A DNA stretch of 11,257 bases. Source: Ectothiorhodospiraceae bacterium (GTDB taxonomy: Bacteria; Pseudomonadota; Gammaproteobacteria; Thiohalomonadales; Thiohalomonadaceae). The stretch lies in the NCBI GenBank assembly GCA_007125455.1, contig SLDE01000101.1, positions 1 through 11,257 on the forward strand, in the 5' to 3' direction. Below the pieces are notes generated by a model, which worked only from the letters and a program-made list of their open reading frames with translations, ran no database searches and was not told the DNA's origin. Both the position numbers and the translations under genes were made by a program. Shown piece by piece: positions 5,601 through 11,257 of this stretch (the stretch's first letter is position 1; each line of letters opens with the position of its first letter).

Positions 5601-7563
5601 GCTGGACAAGCGCAACTACGGTTCGATGGTCTGCGGTGACGGCGCCTGCTTTGGCTGTGGCGAAAAGACCGCCGTACACCTGTTCACCGGCGCGGTCTCC
5701 GCGCTGATGCAGCCGCGCGTCAAGGCGATGGTGGACAAGCTCGACAAGCAAATCGCCCAACTCGAACAGCACATCCGCCTCAAGCTTGCCGCCGGGGTGG
5801 ACCTGGGCGACAGCGCCAAGCTCAGCGAGGCACTGAGTGGCGAGGGGGATCTGACCCTCTCCAAACTGAGCAGCCAGCTCGACTCGGGGGATCAAGACAG
5901 CGTACTCGACCCACAGTGGCTGCGTTGGGCCACCAACCTGCTGGATCGTCTGCGCGACCTGCGCTGGCGCTATGTAGAGGGGCCAAGCAAGCTGGGCCGC
6001 TCCGACATGGGGGTGATCAACTCCACCGGCTGTACCTCGGTGTGGGGGTCTACCTTCCCCTATAACCCCTACCCCTTCCCCTGGGCCTCACACCTGTTCC
6101 AGGACAGCCCCTCAATGGCGATGGGGATCTTCGAGGGCCACATGGCCAAGATGGCCGACGGCTTCCGCGCGGTGCGCGAGGCCGAGCTGGAGCTGGAAGG
6201 CAAGTACAACCCGGTGGAGCATGAGAGCTTCTTCAAGCAGTTCACCTGGCGTCAATTCAACGACGAAGAGTGGCTGCTGTGTCCGCCGGTGGTCGCCCTG
6301 GGCGGTGACGGTGCGATGTACGACATCGGTTTCCAGAATCTCTCCCGTGCGATGGCCTCCGGCCTGCCGGTCAAGGTGCTGGTGGTCGACACCCAGGTCT
6401 ACTCCAACACCGGCGGCCAGGCCTGTACCTCCGGCTACATCGGTCAGGTGGCGGACATGTCCCCCTATGGCAAGGTGGTCAAGGGCAAGACCGAGATCCG
6501 CAAAGAGGCCAGCCTGCTGGGGATTGCCCACCGCACCAGCTATGTGTTGCAGGGGGCGATCTCCAATGTCACCCATCTGCTGGAAGGCTATATCGACGGC
6601 CTTAACACCCGCCGCCCGGCGCTGTTCAACGTCTATGCGGTCTGTCCGGTGGAGCATGGCGTAGCCGATGATTCTGCCGCTCGCCAGTCCAAGCTGGCGG
6701 TGGAATCGCGCGCCTACCCGCTGATGAAGTTCGACCCGGATGCCGGCGAGACCTTCGACGAGTGCCTGGATCTGGAAGGCAACCCCGCCATCGATCAGGA
6801 CTGGCCCACCTACACCCTCAAGTATGTGGACGAAAACGCCAAGGAGGCCAGCATGGAGCTGCCGCTCACCTTCGCCGACTTCGCCGCCACCGAGGGCCGT
6901 TTCCGCAAGCACTTCAAGAAGGCCCCGCAGGAAACCTGGAACGACGAGATGGTGGTGTTTCACGAGTTTCTGGCGCTGGACGAGGACGAGCGCGAAGGCA
7001 AGTTCCCCTATATCTGGACGGTGGATGGCAAGAACCGCCTGATGCGCGTGCTCTGCTCGCAGGAGATCGTGACCTCTGCCGAGGAGCGCCGTCAGTACTG
7101 GCACCAGATCAAGGGCATGGCCGGTGAGCTGCATCGGGTAGATGTGAATGCGCTGGTGAATCAGGCCAAGGTCGAGATGGCCAACAAGCTTAGCTCCACC
7201 TTGCTGTCGCTGGCCGCCGGTGGCGATGCCTCGGCCCTGAGCGGGGCGATCAGTGCCAACGGCCATGGCACCTCGGCTGCCGGAGCTGGTGGCCATGGTG
7301 CCGAGGCAGGCGATTATGAGCCGGTGTGGGTGGAAACCCCCGAATGCACCGCCTGTGATGAGTGCATCGACATCAACCCGAAGATCTTCGCCTACAACGA
7401 CCAAAAACAGGCCGTGATCGTGGACCCCAAGGGCGGGCCGTTCAAAGACATCGTCAAGGCCGCCGAGAAATGCACCGCCGAGTGTATTCACCCCGGCACA
7501 CCCTTCAATCCGGCAGAGAAGGATCTGGACAAGCTGGTCAAGCGTGCGGAGAAATACCAGTGA
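2626..7563 (+). CDS. nifJ: single-chain pyruvate:ferredoxin oxidoreductase with extra C-terminal ferredoxin domain
   Basis: This encodes 1645 residues; usual single-chain PFOR/NifJ has about 1170-1230. The family uses TPP to convert pyruvate + CoA to acetyl-CoA + CO2, or the reverse, with ferredoxin. Domains in order: I with YPITPS at 40-45 (Thr43) and Arg126, matching the pyruvate-binding Thr and Arg of Desulfovibrio PFOR; II with FRPFPGDLLGKLL and AVLERTDQPL; then YGLGSRDLQP; III from about 495 (GGWGAITTGKN). The ferredoxin domain has Cys792/795/798/802 and Cys930/933/936/940, with about 127 residues, partly helical, between clusters. The TPP domain keeps all four proximal-cluster Cys (1008, 1011, 1136, 1340), GGDG at 1226-1229 and NTGGQ from Asn1261, but has a long helical insertion at about 1020-1125. 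After a Gly/Ala/His-rich linker (1534-1563) comes a single-cluster ferredoxin (Cys1574/1577/1580 plus Cys1616 or 1620). Pyruvate is the likeliest substrate; another 2-oxoacid is possible. The gene symbol is the family label. Confidence 0.93.
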   Translation: MFGKKKAEQQFKYPGTRMAMDGNGAVIMCERESSDAAGAYPITPSTQMGEYWAEEAAAGHLNISERPLIFIEPESEHAAAAVTAGMSMTGLRATNFSSAQGIAFMHESLYAAAGKRLPYVLNIGCRAITKASLNVHCGHDDFHCIDDTGFFQVFAKDAQGAADLNLIGRKVAELALTPAAVAQDGFLTTHLIEPLQVPERELINEFLGRPDDMIDSPTPAQKMIYGEKRRRVPAIWDVDNPMLSGSVQNQDAYMQTVAAQRPYFYQHIPQLTDQVMDEYYELTGRRYNRVGSYRQEDADYLILGMGSMLVQAEAVADYLRDKRNIKVGVIDITMFRPFPGDLLGKLLMGKKGVAVLERTDQPLAEDLPLMREVRATLSKCLENGQAENPSVIDALPWPEYAVYEKVKDAPPLYSGAYGLGSRDLQPEALLAAIENMLPDGKRRKFFYLGVDFVREASSPKEEIHLQQLLEAYPKIGEMSLRGSENPNLMPEKSITARIHSIGGWGAITTGKNLVMTLYELLGFEIKANPKYGSEKKGQPTTYYLSAAPERIRINCEYHYVDVVMSPDPNVFGHSNPLYGLKKGGVFIIQSSLADDELWASLPEQAKRFIIDNEIRLFHVDGFKIARDEASNPELQLRMQGNAFQGAFFAASPLMSLTGMDEKTLFDAIEAQLNAKFGAKGKRVVEDNVRVVRRGFDEVREVTNKPLGESRQQLAARKAAMPIMLKQLPANDHKLADVQRFWEQTGSFYASGRGADNLADPYQALSLIPAATGVFRDMSQIRSEFPEWVPENCTACGDCYTICPDSAIPGLVNTVGEVFETAIQRIELNGTITTHLRRETRKVEKRLRALASAGGESADMRALLDQAVLETLAESDLQGDAKAKLEKEFGLLMEALGKFEFAFTKPYWTNREKKQPGSGGLFSITINPYTCKGCMECVDVCEDDALRPIKQDEENLGRLREDWEFWLKLPTTSQQFSRIDDLDEKIGALETMLLDKRNYGSMVCGDGACFGCGEKTAVHLFTGAVSALMQPRVKAMVDKLDKQIAQLEQHIRLKLAAGVDLGDSAKLSEALSGEGDLTLSKLSSQLDSGDQDSVLDPQWLRWATNLLDRLRDLRWRYVEGPSKLGRSDMGVINSTGCTSVWGSTFPYNPYPFPWASHLFQDSPSMAMGIFEGHMAKMADGFRAVREAELELEGKYNPVEHESFFKQFTWRQFNDEEWLLCPPVVALGGDGAMYDIGFQNLSRAMASGLPVKVLVVDTQVYSNTGGQACTSGYIGQVADMSPYGKVVKGKTEIRKEASLLGIAHRTSYVLQGAISNVTHLLEGYIDGLNTRRPALFNVYAVCPVEHGVADDSAARQSKLAVESRAYPLMKFDPDAGETFDECLDLEGNPAIDQDWPTYTLKYVDENAKEASMELPLTFADFAATEGRFRKHFKKAPQETWNDEMVVFHEFLALDEDEREGKFPYIWTVDGKNRLMRVLCSQEIVTSAEERRQYWHQIKGMAGELHRVDVNALVNQAKVEMANKLSSTLLSLAAGGDASALSGAISANGHGTSAAGAGGHGAEAGDYEPVWVETPECTACDECIDINPKIFAYNDQKQAVIVDPKGGPFKDIVKAAEKCTAECIHPGTPFNPAEKDLDKLVKRAEKYQ

Positions 7564-7591
7564 TGCACCGCATCCAGCCACCCGATCCCCA

Positions 7592-7660
7592 TGTAGCTCG
7601 GGCTTCAGCCCGACACGGTGTGCCAACACCGGGAGAAGTCGGGCGTAAGCCCGACCTACA
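7592..7660. repeat. REP-like inverted pair with TCGGGCTT core
   Basis: Two 23-base units, 7592-7614 and 7638-7660, are inverted copies matching at 20 of 23 positions. Each is itself a small hairpin (TCGGGCTT..GCCCGA). Between them CGGTGT (7616-7621) and ACACCG (7626-7631) make a third stem. It starts 29 bases after the PFOR stop codon. This is the layout of paired REP/BIME-type elements, which can protect an upstream mRNA end from decay. A diverged third copy lies at 10993-11013. Confidence 0.75.
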
Positions 7661-7758
7661 CGGCTCCGTGTTCAACGGAAAAGGTGTTGCGGGGCGCATT
7701 GTGATCAACAGGTTTTCCTCAGGGGATGGGCTACCCTCACAGGCCCTCCCTACCCTTT

Positions 7759-7787
7759 GTCCTCCCCTCCCCGGGGGGGACCTTTTT
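7759..7787 (+). terminator. terminator-like GC hairpin with T-run, between PFOR gene and rnfC
   Basis: GTCCTCCCC (7759-7767) pairs with GGGGGGGAC (7773-7781), 8 Watson-Crick pairs plus one wobble, around the loop TCCCC, and is followed by C and then five T (7783-7787). This has the form of a Rho-independent terminator on the plus strand, about 200 bases after the PFOR stop and 57 bases before the rnfC start. The T-run is short, so read-through into rnfCDGE is plausible. It may also be part of a genomic repeat. Confidence 0.55.
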
Positions 7788-7802
7788 ATTCCCCCGCGTC
7801 AT

Positions 7803-7841
7803 GGCGACTCGTCGCCGTACGCAAACCGTCGTGGTGTACGG
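7803..7841. repeat. two short inverted repeats just upstream of the rnfC start
   Basis: GGCGAC (7803-7808) and GTCGCC (7811-7816) form a tight palindrome; CCGTAC (7815-7820) and GTACGG (7836-7841) form a second stem that ends 2 bases before the rnfC ATG. The two stems overlap at 7815-7816 and so could be alternative folds. The second would cover the region where the rnfC ribosome binding site should be. The regulatory reading is speculative. Confidence 0.4.
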
Positions 7842-7843
7842 TC

Positions 7844-9181
7844 ATGGGCCTGCTGAGCTGGTTCCGTCCCGCCGCCCCACGCCACGGCATCCATGCGGAT
7901 GACCACAAGGCCGATACCTGTGGGCTGGCGATCAGACGCCTGCCCTTTGCACCACGGCTGATCGTGCCGCTGGCCCAGCACGTGGGTGCCCCCTCGCGCC
8001 CCATCGTGCGGATAGGACAGGAGGTGCTGCGCGGCGAGTGCATCGCCGAGGCCGGTGGTCATGTTTCGGTGGCGCAACACGCCCCGGCCAGCGGGACGGT
8101 AGAGGCTATCGAGCTGCGTCAGATGGCCCGTGGTGATGTGGGCCAGGCGATCGTGATCCGCGTCAACCAGGCCGACAGCCAGCAGGCCATCGGTCTGCCC
8201 CAGGATCTTGCCGGGCTGAGCCGCGAGGAGCTGCTGGCCCTGATCCAGCAAAGCGGCATGGTCGGCCTGGGCGGGGCCGCCTTCCCCACCCACGTCAAAC
8301 TCGACATCAAGCCCGAGACACCCATCGATACCCTATTGGTGAACGGCTGCGAGTGTGAACCCTATCTGACCTGCGACCACCGGGTGATGCTTGAATACAG
8401 CGAACACCTGCTGCAAGGGATCGACCTGGCACTGCGTATCACCGGTGCAGGCAAGGCGATCATTGGCATCGAGGACAACAAGCCCGATGCCATCGCCAAA
8501 CTGCAGGGGCTGATCCCCGCCGCTAGTCCCATCCAGGTGCGCGCGGTGCCCAGCTTCTACCCACAAGGGGCCGAGAAGGTCTTGCTGCGCACCCTGCTGG
8601 GGCGCGAGGTGCCCAGCGGTGGGCTGATGTCCCAGGTGGGCGCGACCATGCAGAACGTCGGCACCCTGGCGGCCATCGGTCGCCTGCTGCCCCGGGGGGA
8701 ATCGCTGATCGAACGGGTGGTCACCGTGGCCGGTCCTGGCGTGGAACGTCCCGGCAACTACATCATCCCCATCGGCACCCCGGTGGGCTTCGTGCTGGAG
8801 CAGGTCGGCTTTCACGGCAAGACCACCGAGCTGGTGCTGGGCGGACCGATGATGGGGCAGTCGCTTGCGAACCTGGAAGCGCCGATCGGCAAGGGCAGCT
8901 CCGGCTTGCTGGTGATGGACGAGGCCGCGATCCAGCAGGAACAGCGCAAGAGCTATCCGTGCATCAAGTGCGGCGAGTGCGTGCGCGCCTGCCCATTACA
9001 CCTCAATCCCAAAGAGTTGGGGCTGCTGGCGGCCAAGCGCGAGTACGCACTGATGGCCGAGCGATTCCACCTCAACGACTGCTTCGAGTGCGGCTGCTGC
9101 ACCCTGGTGTGTCCCTCCGCCATTCCGCTGGTGCAACACTTTCGTATCGCCAAGGCCGTCAATAGGGAGCGTGCCGCGTGA
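7844..9181 (+). CDS. rnfC: electron transport complex subunit RnfC
   Basis: This encodes 445 residues. RnfC is the peripheral subunit that carries the NADH/FMN site and passes electrons through two 4Fe-4S clusters. Residues 13-100 match the RnfC N-terminal barrel-sandwich domain (GIHADD, RRLPFAPRLIVPLAQHVGA, HAPASGTVEAI). The flavin/NADH-binding segment GMVGLGGAAFPTHVKL is at 138-153, followed by LVNGCECEPYLTCDHR (165-180). The two 4Fe-4S motifs are Cys373/376/379/383 and Cys413/416/419/423, each followed by Pro. The protein ends soon after, so it lacks the long repetitive C-terminal tail of E. coli RsxC, as is normal for shorter RnfC. ATG 7844 is chosen because the homology begins there (MGLLSWFRP); an in-frame TTG at 7757 would add 29 non-conserved residues and lies inside the terminator-like hairpin. 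No good Shine-Dalgarno is visible. It overlaps rnfD by 4 bases. Confidence 0.95.
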   Translation: MGLLSWFRPAAPRHGIHADDHKADTCGLAIRRLPFAPRLIVPLAQHVGAPSRPIVRIGQEVLRGECIAEAGGHVSVAQHAPASGTVEAIELRQMARGDVGQAIVIRVNQADSQQAIGLPQDLAGLSREELLALIQQSGMVGLGGAAFPTHVKLDIKPETPIDTLLVNGCECEPYLTCDHRVMLEYSEHLLQGIDLALRITGAGKAIIGIEDNKPDAIAKLQGLIPAASPIQVRAVPSFYPQGAEKVLLRTLLGREVPSGGLMSQVGATMQNVGTLAAIGRLLPRGESLIERVVTVAGPGVERPGNYIIPIGTPVGFVLEQVGFHGKTTELVLGGPMMGQSLANLEAPIGKGSSGLLVMDEAAIQQEQRKSYPCIKCGECVRACPLHLNPKELGLLAAKREYALMAERFHLNDCFECGCCTLVCPSAIPLVQHFRIAKAVNRERAA

Positions 9182-10260
9182 GTCAATCCCACAAGAAACC
9201 CCTAATCGAACTGCGCTCCTCACCGCACCTGCGTCCGCAGTTGCGCCAGACCCCCAGCGTGGACAGCATCATGCGCAATGTGGTGCTGGCGCTGCTGCCG
9301 ATCTGCGCCTTTGCGGTGTATCGCTTTGGCATCAGCGCGCTGGCACTGATCCTGACGGTGCTGGCCGCCTGTCTGCTCACCGAGGCGCTGTTCAACAAGC
9401 TGGGCAAGCGCCCCGGTTCACTGAATGACTACAGCGCGGTGATCACCGCCCTGCTGCTGGCGCTCACCCTGCCGCCGGGCTTTCCGCTGTGGATGGGCGC
9501 GGTCGCCGGTTTCATCGCCATCGCCCTGGGCAAGGCGATGTTCGGTGGGCTGGGCTACAACCTGTTCAACCCGGCACTGGTCGGGCGAGCCTTCGCCCAG
9601 GCCGCCTTCCCAGGTGCGATCACCAGTTGGACCCCAGCAGGGGTCGAAGGGCGCTTCGTGGAGTTCATCCCCTCCACCCTCACCCTGCCCTTCACCAAGC
9701 CACCCGAAGTGGCCGATTGGGTCAATCAGGTAGCGGTGGACGGCTTTAGCGGTGCCACCCCGCTGGCCTTGCAGAAGTTTGCCGGAGAGATGACCGCCGC
9801 CGGGGAGCTGTTCACCGGCATGGTGGCCGGTTCGCTGGGCGAGACCTCGGCGCTATTGATCCTGCTGTGCGGGCTGTATCTCATCGCCCGGCGCATGATG
9901 GACTGGCGCATCCCGGTAGGGATCCTTGGCAGCGCCGCGCTGGTGGGTGGGCTGTTCTACCTCATCGATCCCACCCAATACCCGGACCCGATCTTCATCC
10001 TGTTCTCCGGCGGCCTGATGCTGGGGGCGATGTTCATGGCCTCGGACATGGTCGCCTCACCGGTGACACCACTGGGGGTGTGGGTCTACGCCATCCTGAT
10101 CGGGGTGCTGACGGTGATGATCCGCCTGTTCGCCGGGCTGCCCGAGGGGGTGATGTACGCCATCCTGCTGGGCAATGCCGCCGCACCGCTGATCGAGCAA
10201 CTGACCCAGCCACGCGCCTATGGGCATAAGCGCAGCAAGCAGCGGAAGGAGCAGGCATGA
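9178..10260 (+). CDS. rnfD: electron transport complex membrane subunit RnfD
   Basis: This encodes 360 residues, the usual RnfD length. RnfD is an integral inner-membrane subunit of the NqrB/RnfD family that carries a covalent FMN and takes part in ion translocation. Hydrophobic segments are visible near 33-72, 84-122, 223-237, 245-263, 271-290, 300-318 and 322-340. The N-terminal SSPHLRP (14-20) and GYNLFNPALVGRAF (126-139) are family signatures. DGFSGATPLA (188-197) contains the Ser-Gly-Ala-Thr flavinylation motif, with Thr194 as the expected FMN ester site. Translation starts at GTG 9178, which overlaps the rnfC stop by 4 bases (GTGA). AGGGAG at 9164-9169, 8 bases upstream, supports this start and suggests translational coupling. 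The C-terminus is basic and overlaps rnfG by 4 bases. Confidence 0.95.
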   Translation: MSQSHKKPLIELRSSPHLRPQLRQTPSVDSIMRNVVLALLPICAFAVYRFGISALALILTVLAACLLTEALFNKLGKRPGSLNDYSAVITALLLALTLPPGFPLWMGAVAGFIAIALGKAMFGGLGYNLFNPALVGRAFAQAAFPGAITSWTPAGVEGRFVEFIPSTLTLPFTKPPEVADWVNQVAVDGFSGATPLALQKFAGEMTAAGELFTGMVAGSLGETSALLILLCGLYLIARRMMDWRIPVGILGSAALVGGLFYLIDPTQYPDPIFILFSGGLMLGAMFMASDMVASPVTPLGVWVYAILIGVLTVMIRLFAGLPEGVMYAILLGNAAAPLIEQLTQPRAYGHKRSKQRKEQA

Positions 10261-10949
10261 GCGAACCGAGCGCCACACCGCAACAGGCACCGGACAGCCG
10301 CAGCACAGCGATGATCGTCACCCTCGGACTGATCGCCACCCTCTCCGGCCTGCTGATCGTATTGGTCTACGAGTGGACCAAGCCACGCATCGAACACAAC
10401 CGTCAGGTAATGATCGAGCGGGCCATCTTCGACGTGGTGCCCGGTGCCACCCAACGCCGGGACTATGTGATCGAAGAGGATGGCCGACGGGTACGCATCT
10501 ACCTCGGCTTTGACGACCAAGGCGAACTGCGCGGCATCGCCGCCGAGGGCGCCGCCCTGGGTTATCAAGACGTGATCCGTCTGCTCTACGGCTACAACCC
10601 CGCCTGTGAATGCATCACCGGGGTGCGGGTGTTGCAACTCTCCGAAACCCCCGGTCTGGGCGACAAGATCATTACCGACCAGCGCTTCCAGCAAAACTTC
10701 GACGCGCTGGATGTAAGCCTAAACGCCACCGGCCAGGCCCTGGCCAACCCGATCACCGTGGTACGCCAGGGCGGCAAGGAACAGCCCTGGCAGATCGACG
10801 GCATCAGCGGTGCCACCATCTCGGTCGAAGCCGTGGGTCGTGCCCTGCGCGAAAGCAGCGAATGGCTGCTGCCGAGGCTGCATCCCAGGCTTGATGAGAT
10901 AAAGACATTAAACGCAGAGGACGCAGAGATCGCCGAGGGAAATGAATGA
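10257..10949 (+). CDS. rnfG: electron transport complex subunit RnfG, C-terminus replaced by repeat element
   Basis: This encodes 230 residues. RnfG is anchored by one N-terminal helix (about 18-38), with a periplasmic domain holding a covalent FMN that relays electrons through the Rnf complex. ETPGLGDKI (130-138) is a family signature, and DGISGATISVEAV (181-193) is the flavinylation motif with Thr187 as the expected FMN attachment site. The start ATG overlaps the rnfD stop (ATGA), and AAGGAG (10246-10251) lies 5 bases upstream. The last residues, from about 217 (TLNAEDAEIAEGNE), are encoded by the left arm of a CGCAGAG-type inverted-repeat element, which also supplies the stop codon. The conserved RnfG fold appears complete before this tail, so function should be kept. 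A 187-base gap then separates it from rnfE. Confidence 0.93.
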   Translation: MSEPSATPQQAPDSRSTAMIVTLGLIATLSGLLIVLVYEWTKPRIEHNRQVMIERAIFDVVPGATQRRDYVIEEDGRRVRIYLGFDDQGELRGIAAEGAALGYQDVIRLLYGYNPACECITGVRVLQLSETPGLGDKIITDQRFQQNFDALDVSLNATGQALANPITVVRQGGKEQPWQIDGISGATISVEAVGRALRESSEWLLPRLHPRLDEIKTLNAEDAEIAEGNE

Positions 10950-11114
10950 TGTGTTATCTCAACGTAGCTGTACTTGGAGAAAAGCGATGGACGTGGGTCG
11001 GGCTTAGCTCGACATTGCAGAGGCAAGCCGTAAGTATCGCGGCCTCGACAGCCATGATGGCCCGAGGTCTGCCCCATACAGCTTTGTCTCTGCGTTCTCT
11101 GCGCCCTCTGCGTT
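10911..11114. mobile_element. MITE-like element with CGCAGAG-repeat inverted ends
   Basis: The left end AACGCAGAGGACGCAGAGA (10911-10929) and the complement of the right end (11114-11096) match at 18 of 19 positions. The right arm has a further CGCAGAG unit continuing to 11087; the left arm continues with a decayed one (CGCCGAG). The 204-bp unit has no open reading frame of its own worth calling and no transposase, so any movement would need a partner enzyme elsewhere. I cannot see a clear target-site duplication. It begins inside rnfG and ends 10 bases before the rnfE Shine-Dalgarno. The repeat arms are seen directly; mobility is inference. Confidence 0.65.
10993..11013. repeat. diverged copy of the TCGGGCTT REP-like unit
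   Basis: The core TCGGGCTTAGCTCGAC (10998-11013) resembles the two units at 7592-7660 (TCGGGCTT followed by a GC-rich complement and GAC). It lies inside the MITE-like element. Confidence 0.5.
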
Positions 11115-11136
11115 GAAATCTTTTAAAGGCTAAAAG

Positions 11137-11257
11137 ATGAAAGAAAATCATGAAATCAATGCGGATACCTTTCTTGCCGGGCTGTGGCGCGAGAACCCGG
11201 TATTCGTGATGTTGCTTGGCATGTGCCCGGTGCTCGCGGTGACCAATACCACCATCA
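11137..11257 (+). CDS. rnfE: electron transport complex membrane subunit RnfE, 5' part only
   Basis: Forty codons are present before the window ends. After a polar start (MKENHEINADTF) comes LAGLWRENPVFVMLLGMCPV and LAVTN, which matches the first conserved segment of RnfE/NqrD (E. coli RsxE has a similar GLWKNN...QLLGLCPLLAVT). RnfE is an integral subunit that, with RnfA, forms the central ion-conducting core and a membrane-embedded Fe-S site; the Cys in MCPV is the conserved one expected to help bind that cluster. AAAGG (11125-11129) stands 7 bases before ATG 11137. It is separated from rnfG by the MITE-like element, so its expression relies on read-through across that element or on a promoter I cannot see. 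Confidence 0.9.
   Translation, partial: MKENHEINADTFLAGLWRENPVFVMLLGMCPVLAVTNTTI

Noticed and set aside
6112..7629. 505-codon open frame on the minus strand opposite the PFOR 3' half
   Set aside because: Same antisense artefact; no recognisable domain and no ribosome binding site.
7699..7709. TTGTGATCAAC as an FNR or CRP site for rnfC
   Set aside because: The spacing does not fit the FNR consensus of two half-sites 4 bases apart, and only one CRP-like half is present.
7757..7843. TTG at 7757 as the rnfC start
   Set aside because: The 29 added residues are not RnfC-like and are encoded by the terminator-like hairpin and small palindromes.
10911..11114. CRISPR array from the repeated CGCAGAG units
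   Set aside because: The repeats are only 7-9 bases, tandem without spacers, and placed as inverted ends of one unit.

Overview
The window looks like chromosomal DNA from a GC-rich gammaproteobacterium, probably a sulfur-oxidising or purple-sulfur type (Chromatiales or Thiotrichales range). This placement is an inference: the Rnf proteins are of proteobacterial type, there is a CysB-like LysR regulator, and the gaps carry short REP-like and CGCAGAG-type repeats. Genus cannot be assigned from sequence alone.

Layout. (1) 1-550: a small orphan lipoprotein gene on the plus strand (17-325), then a degraded piece of an RHS/YD-repeat gene on the minus strand (539-368). (2) 551-1468, minus: a full-length LysR-type regulator. 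(3) 1469-1663: an AT-rich divergent control region. (4) 1664-11257, plus: an electron-transfer gene cluster that continues past the right edge. Its order is a long RnfB-like polyferredoxin, a 1645-residue single-chain pyruvate:ferredoxin oxidoreductase (PFOR), rnfC, rnfD, rnfG and the first 40 codons of rnfE. rnfA is not seen and may lie beyond the window. rnfC/rnfD and rnfD/rnfG overlap by 4 bases each. Three gaps in the cluster carry structured DNA: a long hairpin between rnfB and the PFOR gene, a REP-like inverted pair plus a terminator-like hairpin between the PFOR gene and rnfC, and a roughly 204-bp MITE-like element between rnfG and rnfE.

How the genes may work together. Rnf couples electron flow between ferredoxin and NAD(H) to ion movement across the membrane. 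PFOR either makes reduced ferredoxin from pyruvate or uses it to fix CO2 onto acetyl-CoA. A PFOR gene placed between rnfB and rnfC suggests direct exchange of low-potential electrons between the two. The PFOR carries an extra C-terminal single [4Fe-4S] ferredoxin domain on a Gly/Ala/His-rich linker, plus two long helical insertions, so it may deliver or accept electrons at RnfB through its own tethered carrier. The divergent LysR gene is the obvious candidate regulator. This PFOR-Rnf module is the most interesting system in the window. No rRNA, tRNA, CRISPR array, integrase or complete insertion sequence was seen.
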